From: an uncultured Acidimicrobiaceae bacterium
GTDB taxonomy: Bacteria > Actinomycetota > Acidimicrobiia > Acidimicrobiales > RAAP-2
NCBI GenBank assembly: GCA_903894295.1
Contig: CAITPI010000087.1
Coordinates: forward strand, 1 to 64,000
Reading direction: 5' to 3'
DNA: 64,000 nucleotides
Shown: positions 60,354-64,000 of the stretch, piece by piece
How positions within the stretch are numbered: position 1 is the first letter of the stretch
Layout of the letters: each line of letters starts with the position of its first letter
Notes under the pieces: model-generated
What the model saw: only the letters and a program-made list of their open reading frames with translations
What the model was told of the DNA's origin: nothing
Databases searched by the model: none
Position numbers and translations under genes: made by a program

Positions 60354-61079
60354 GTGCCTTTCGTTGATGCGCCAAGGCCCGTGACGCCGGCGGGGCGCTC
60401 TTCGTGGCCACAACTCCGCCACCGCCTGGTCAACCGGGCCATCCACGGTGCCCGCAGGTGGATTGTGCGGCATGGAGCCACCGGTCCCGACGACGATCTG
60501 GGCCGGGGCTTTGGCCGTTTCGGATCCGGGAGCTGTCTCGCCTTTCCGACGGGTGCCATCTTCGGTGAGCGGTGGATCCACATCGGGAACGACACCCTGA
60601 TCGGCCCCAATGTCTGTCTGTCGGCGGGCATGGTCCCCGGCCAGGAGATGGTGACCGATCCGGTCCTTCGGATCGGGGACCGGACCATGATCGGCCGGGG
60701 CAGCCACATCGTGAGCCACTTCAGCATCGACATCGGGGATGACATTCAGACCGGCCCGTACGTCTACATCACCGACCAGAACCATGGGTACGAGAATCCG
60801 GCGGAACCGGTGCACGTCCAGTGGCCCCACGACGTTCCGGTGAAGATCGGTTCGGGCAGCTGGATCGGGACCGGTGTGGTGATCCTGCCCGGCACCGAAC
60901 TCGGCCGCAATGTGGTGGTGGCCGCCGGTGCCGTGGTCCGGGGCAAGTTCCCTGACCACTGTGTGATCGCCGGTGTTCCGGCCAAGATGGTGCGCCGCTA
61001 CGTCGAAGGCGAAGGTTGGGTGTCCGGACCGGCCGTGGCCGGATCATCGGACGACATCGACGGGAAACCCAGCCGGTAG
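60354..61079 (+). CDS. Hexapeptide-repeat (left-handed beta-helix) acyltransferase
   Basis: 241 residues from GTG 60354. Hexapeptide repeats run through RIWHIGNDTLIGPNVCLS-like, LRIGDRTMIGRGSHIVSHFSIDIGDDIQTGPYVYITDQNHG, VKIGSGSWIGTGVVILPGTELGRNVVVAAGAVVRGKFPDHCVIAGVPAKMVRRY. The DQNHG catalytic His and the IAGVPAK end are typical of maltose/galactoside acetyltransferase-like enzymes acting on sugars or lipid-linked sugars; the substrate is unknown. Its last 82 bp overlap the 3' end of the patatin gene on the other strand. Confidence 0.87.
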   Translation: MPFVDAPRPVTPAGRSSWPQLRHRLVNRAIHGARRWIVRHGATGPDDDLGRGFGRFGSGSCLAFPTGAIFGERWIHIGNDTLIGPNVCLSAGMVPGQEMVTDPVLRIGDRTMIGRGSHIVSHFSIDIGDDIQTGPYVYITDQNHGYENPAEPVHVQWPHDVPVKIGSGSWIGTGVVILPGTELGRNVVVAAGAVVRGKFPDHCVIAGVPAKMVRRYVEGEGWVSGPAVAGSSDDIDGKPSR

Positions 61080-62089
61080 CGACGGACCACGTCCTCGGCC
61101 TCCCGGCGCCCCTCTTCAATCAACGCTTCGGTGTTGTCGAAGTCGTCGAAGTTCCGGCTGGAGGATTCCCCGCCGATGCAGAGGATGACCTCCACGTGAT
61201 CGGGCACGTCGGCCATGTCCCGGGCAAAACGGGAATGGATCGAGATGAACAGGGCGTTGACCATGGCTTCCGCCGGCCGTCGGGCCACCGGTGGTGCGAA
61301 GGTCGGCGGTGAGCACAACAGGACCACCACCCGGGTCGCCCCGGCATCAATGGCCCGCCGGATCGGAACATTGTCCACGACCCCCCCGTCGATGAAGAGA
61401 CCGCCGTCGATTTCGACCGGAGGATAGATGGCCGGGATGGCGGTGGAGGCCAGGACGATGGGCACCGCCGGCCCGGCGGTGAACCAGTGCTCCCGCCCGT
61501 CGGCGAGCGAGGTGGCCACCACTTCGACCGGTATCACGGTCTCCTCGAGTCTCTCGAAGGGGAAAGACGCCTCGAGGACTCCCCGTAGCCCGCTGTTGGC
61601 GTAGACGGCGTCTCGCTGCTGGATGTACATCCAGGGGCCGTGGAGGCGGCCCTGCGGGTAGACCGTGTCGGCCGTCAGTTCCCGCCAGATGTCGCCCATC
61701 TGGGTCACGCCGGACGGGGTCGGATTTCCGGCGAACCCGACACCGTTGATGGCGCCGACCGAAGTGCCGTAGATCCTGTCCGGCCGGAAGCCGTGCTCGC
61801 TCAGAACCTGGAGCATGCCGATCTGTACTGCTCCTCGGGTGCCCCCGCCCGCCAGAACCAGTGCCGTCCAGCCCGGGTCCCCATCTTCGTCATCTTCTTC
61901 GCCGTCACCGTCGTCATCCCCGCCGGTGTCCTTGCCATCGCGCTCTCCCGCCTGTCGGGCCAGCCAGGTCGCCCGGTCGGCTGCCGCCCGGCGAAAGGTG
62001 AAACGAAGGGTCAGGAACACCAGCACCAACGTGGCCACGACGAACGTCGAGAACCCCACGACAAAGACCGGACTCACGGCAGGCGTCAT
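60998..62089 (-). CDS. Patatin-like phospholipase with N-terminal membrane anchor
   Basis: 363 residues from ATG 62089; the track start lies beyond the promoter. A membrane helix at ~5-30 (VFVVGFSTFVVATLVLVFLTL) is followed by a basic stretch, a very acidic linker (GGDDDGDGEEDDEDGD), then the patatin domain with LVLAGGGTRGAVQIGML (oxyanion hole), RIYGTSVGAINGVGF (nucleophile in GxSxG) and FIDGGVVDNVPI (catalytic Asp in DGG). It should be an acyl hydrolase on membrane lipids facing the cytoplasm. A TAGCCT box (minus, 62103-62098) lies 8 nt before the ATG. Its stop is within the acyltransferase gene. Confidence 0.88.
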   Translation of the reverse strand: MTPAVSPVFVVGFSTFVVATLVLVFLTLRFTFRRAAADRATWLARQAGERDGKDTGGDDDGDGEEDDEDGDPGWTALVLAGGGTRGAVQIGMLQVLSEHGFRPDRIYGTSVGAINGVGFAGNPTPSGVTQMGDIWRELTADTVYPQGRLHGPWMYIQQRDAVYANSGLRGVLEASFPFERLEETVIPVEVVATSLADGREHWFTAGPAVPIVLASTAIPAIYPPVEIDGGLFIDGGVVDNVPIRRAIDAGATRVVVLLCSPPTFAPPVARRPAEAMVNALFISIHSRFARDMADVPDHVEVILCIGGESSSRNFDDFDNTEALIEEGRREAEDVVRRYRLGFPSMSSDDPATAGPDTQPSPST

Positions 62090-62256
62090 CACCCCAGAGG
62101 CTACCGGTCGACCCCGCCAACCGGGCGGGCGCACCGGGGAGACATGTGACACCCCTGGTCCACACTGTCGCCATGCGAGTGACAGAGAAGCAAATGGACG
62201 CAAGGGCGTCCGTGAACACTTCGAAGGCGACCCACCGTCCAAAGGAGCCGCAGCAG

Positions 62257-63534
62257 GTGACTGCGACCGTGGAGAGTTCGCGTTTGCGGGGCTGGACACC
62301 GCTGGCCGGAGAGGCGTTGCTGGACCGGTTGCGGGACCTCGGGCGCCCACGGTTGGTCGTCGATTCCGAAGCCATGGACCGCCTTCGTCGGCACCTTGAG
62401 GCGGCGTTGGCCACCGGACCGGTCCCGGCTGATGCCGGTAACGGAGACCCGGGACCGGTGGAGGTTTCAGGTCGCCGTGGCCCTTCGGTTCCCCTGCTCG
62501 TCACCCGTGAACGGCTTCGGAGGGCTCTTGCCTGTGCCACCCACGCTCCAGCCGGCGAGGGTGGGGCGCCACGGTCGTCCCACGGTCCAGTCGCCATCGG
62601 GTCCGGATCTTCCGGGGCGGATGAGGAGCGTCCGGACGTGTCGGAAGCGTTGGTCATCGAGGTGATGATGGGAATTGTGTTCCGGCAGGTCGTGACCACC
62701 GGCCAAGTTGACACCCCGTTTCTTGATGCCCGGTCGGTTCTGGCCATCGATCCCCGTCACGAAGGTCTGTTGAACTGGCTGGAGTCGCAGCCTCTGGGTC
62801 AACAACGGGCGCTGCAGTCCGAGGTGGATCGCCAGGGTCGGGACCTGATGGCCCGCTGGCCCCGTCTGCATGCCTCGTGGCTGCCCCGCACCGACCAGGC
62901 GATGCGGGTCGAACTCGCCGACGGGCAGATCGAGTTGCTGGCCCGGGCCGACCTGGCGGTGGGCCGCCCGGTTTCCGGAGAGGCGACGGTCGCTCTGGTG
63001 GATGTTCTGGCCGGGACACCTCGGCCGGGACACCGCCACGAGCGTCACCTGATGGCCCTCGTCGAGGCGCTGCGTTGGGGGACGCCCCCCTTTGTGGTTG
63101 CCACCTACTACACCAGGACCGGTGCCCTCGAGGTCGAGCCGGTTACCGAGTTGATGCTGGCCAGTGCAGCCCGGCGGTTGATCGCCGGTGTCCGGGTCCT
63201 GCGCACCCTGGGCCCGGTGGCATCCGGTGCCGTCGGCGGTGGCATCCGGCCGGCGAGCTCTGTGTGGTGTGGGAGTTGTGCGGCTGAAGCGTTCAGCCTG
63301 ATCGATGGCCCGGCCGGAGTCGGGTCGGACGGGGACGCACCGTCCGGCGAGGCGACCGCCGAGGGCCCTTTCGGACCCGCTCGAGATACCAGGATCGATC
63401 GGCGTGCTTCGGCCCCGCGCCTCGTCACCGGGGAAGGACGACGTTTGACCCCACGTCCGCCGGGTGCACCGGCCGGCCCGGTCGATGAGGCCGCAACCGG
63501 TCGTGACGGGCATCCCCTGGAACAGGTCGCGTGA
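62257..63534 (+). CDS. Unknown protein, possibly degenerate PD-(D/E)XK nuclease-like
   Basis: 425 residues from GTG 62257, preceded by AAAGGAG with 9-nt spacing; the track start at 62146 (another 37 residues) has no such site. I recognise no named family. The middle has VELADGQIELLARADLAVGRP and VALVDVLAG, and further on RHERHLMALVEALRWGTPPFVVATYYTRTGALEVEPVTELML and SSVWCGSCA. This order (D strand, VD strand, helix, xYYTRTG strand, CxxC) resembles Cas4/RecB-type nucleases, but the D/E-x-K Lys is not seen, so the site would be degenerate. It is coupled to the next gene (GTGA). Confidence 0.55.
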   Translation: MTATVESSRLRGWTPLAGEALLDRLRDLGRPRLVVDSEAMDRLRRHLEAALATGPVPADAGNGDPGPVEVSGRRGPSVPLLVTRERLRRALACATHAPAGEGGAPRSSHGPVAIGSGSSGADEERPDVSEALVIEVMMGIVFRQVVTTGQVDTPFLDARSVLAIDPRHEGLLNWLESQPLGQQRALQSEVDRQGRDLMARWPRLHASWLPRTDQAMRVELADGQIELLARADLAVGRPVSGEATVALVDVLAGTPRPGHRHERHLMALVEALRWGTPPFVVATYYTRTGALEVEPVTELMLASAARRLIAGVRVLRTLGPVASGAVGGGIRPASSVWCGSCAAEAFSLIDGPAGVGSDGDAPSGEATAEGPFGPARDTRIDRRASAPRLVTGEGRRLTPRPPGAPAGPVDEAATGRDGHPLEQVA

Positions 63535-64000
63535 TGGTCGCCACCGGTCACGTTGCTGGTGGACGGATGTTTCCCGAGGAGTTGGGTCGGGCCATCCTGG
63601 ATCCACTCAACGAACCGGTTGGGCCGGAGCCGCGGCGGTTGCTCGTCGAACGGCTGACGACGGAGTTGCACAGCGTGACGGCTGCAGTTCCCGGCCCCCC
63701 GGCCGACGTGGCGCCTGAAGTCGGGCCTCCCGTCGCCGACACCGAAGATTCGACGGAACAGCAACAGGTGGGAGGCGGATCGATCGTACGCGGGAGCGGT
63801 CGAGGTGGAGACACCAGCCCTCAACCGGTAGTGGTCACCCTGCCCCTGCTCCGTCGCCTGGCCAGTCGTCCTGGGGAGGGACCGTTTCCCGAGGAGCCCT
63901 TTGCCTGGAAACCCGGCTTCATACGACGGAGTCTGGGTGTGGCATTGCTCGGCGCCTGTCGCCGGGGTCTCCATGACGCACCCTCTGTGGCCGTTGGTCC
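63531..64000 (+). CDS. Unknown protein, N-terminal part, cut by window edge
   Basis: The frame is open from GTG 63531 (GTGATGG, overlapping the previous stop; ATG 63534 is the alternative) to the right edge, at least 155 residues. It is not in the track because it has no stop. MFPEELGRAILDPLNEPVGPEPRRLLVERLTTELH is followed by a Gln/Gly/Pro-rich loop, then VVVTLPLLRRLASRPGEGPFPEEPFAWKPGFIRRSLGVALLGACRRG. No family is recognised. Coupling to the previous gene suggests that the two work as a pair. Confidence 0.55.
   Translation, partial: MMVATGHVAGGRMFPEELGRAILDPLNEPVGPEPRRLLVERLTTELHSVTAAVPGPPADVAPEVGPPVADTEDSTEQQQVGGGSIVRGSGRGGDTSPQPVVVTLPLLRRLASRPGEGPFPEEPFAWKPGFIRRSLGVALLGACRRGLHDAPSVAVG

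Overview
The window is GC-rich chromosomal DNA, almost fully coding, with many GTG starts and genes coupled through 4-bp ATGA or GTGA overlaps. Gene content points to a high-GC Actinomycetota bacterium: a GlnR-like regulator beside two glutamine synthetases, a lysine-tailed topoisomerase I, a SigR/RsrA-type sigma/anti-sigma pair, CarD, a DisA-RadA-ClpC block, ergothioneine genes, an F420-type luciferase-like oxidoreductase and the zincin-tilS-hpt-folE-folP-folB-folK-DUF2520-panC order known from actinobacteria. A lineage such as Acidimicrobiia is my inference, not something the sequence proves. I see no insertion sequences, phage genes or CRISPR arrays.

Layout. 1-3.5 kb: end of a RidA-family gene, then (minus strand) type II glutamine synthetase, type I glutamine synthetase and a GlnR-like regulator. 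3.8-7.6 kb: NAD+ synthase, an unknown helical protein, a group 2 sigma-70 factor and a 24-residue membrane peptide. 7.6-12.5 kb: HAD phosphatase and two TrkA proteins (minus), divergent from an APC permease fused to an OB-fold. 12.8-20.2 kb: proton pyrophosphatase, topoisomerase I, thymidylate kinase, DNA polymerase III delta'. 20.2-21.3 kb: tRNA-Thr(CGT) and the sigma/anti-sigma pair. 21.3-32.6 kb: a dense cofactor run (zincin, tilS, hpt, folE, folP, pseudophosphatase-like gene, folB, folK, DUF2520, panC, nadB, nadC, coaX). 32.7-38.6 kb: less conserved genes (LLM oxidoreductase, beta-propeller, sulfatase, SRPBCC, DinB-like, small secreted protein). 38.8-48.9 kb: polyprenyl synthase, clpC, radA, an ATP-grasp gene, disA, carD, ispD, ispF, rlmB. 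48.9-51.7 kb: DUF427, egtD, egtB, then tRNA-Thr(TGT). 52-55.8 kb: LytR_C protein, otsB, and otsA with a GpgS-like glycosyltransferase. 56-60.2 kb: SAM riboswitch, thrC and a MoaD/ThiS protein; then a cytochrome P450-TetR pair and an EthD protein. 60.3-64 kb: hexapeptide acyltransferase, patatin-like phospholipase and two unrecognised coupled genes running off the right edge.

How the genes fit together. Several themes recur: nitrogen assimilation (GlnR/GlnA/GlnII), NAD (nadE, nadB, nadC), folate and pantothenate/CoA synthesis, potassium and c-di-AMP (TrkA pair, permease, DisA), oxidative stress (SigR/RsrA-like pair, ergothioneine) and osmolytes (OtsA, OtsB, GpgS-like). The most unusual items are: a protein inside the folate operon with a phosphatase-like fold whose catalytic Cys is Gln, carrying a histone-H1-like Lys/Ala/Pro tail; the same kind of tail on the type II glutamine synthetase and on topoisomerase I; a SAM riboswitch whose closing stem abuts the thrC ribosome binding site; a permease-OB-fold fusion; and a recurrent -10 box 6-7 nt from the start codon, which predicts widespread leaderless mRNAs.
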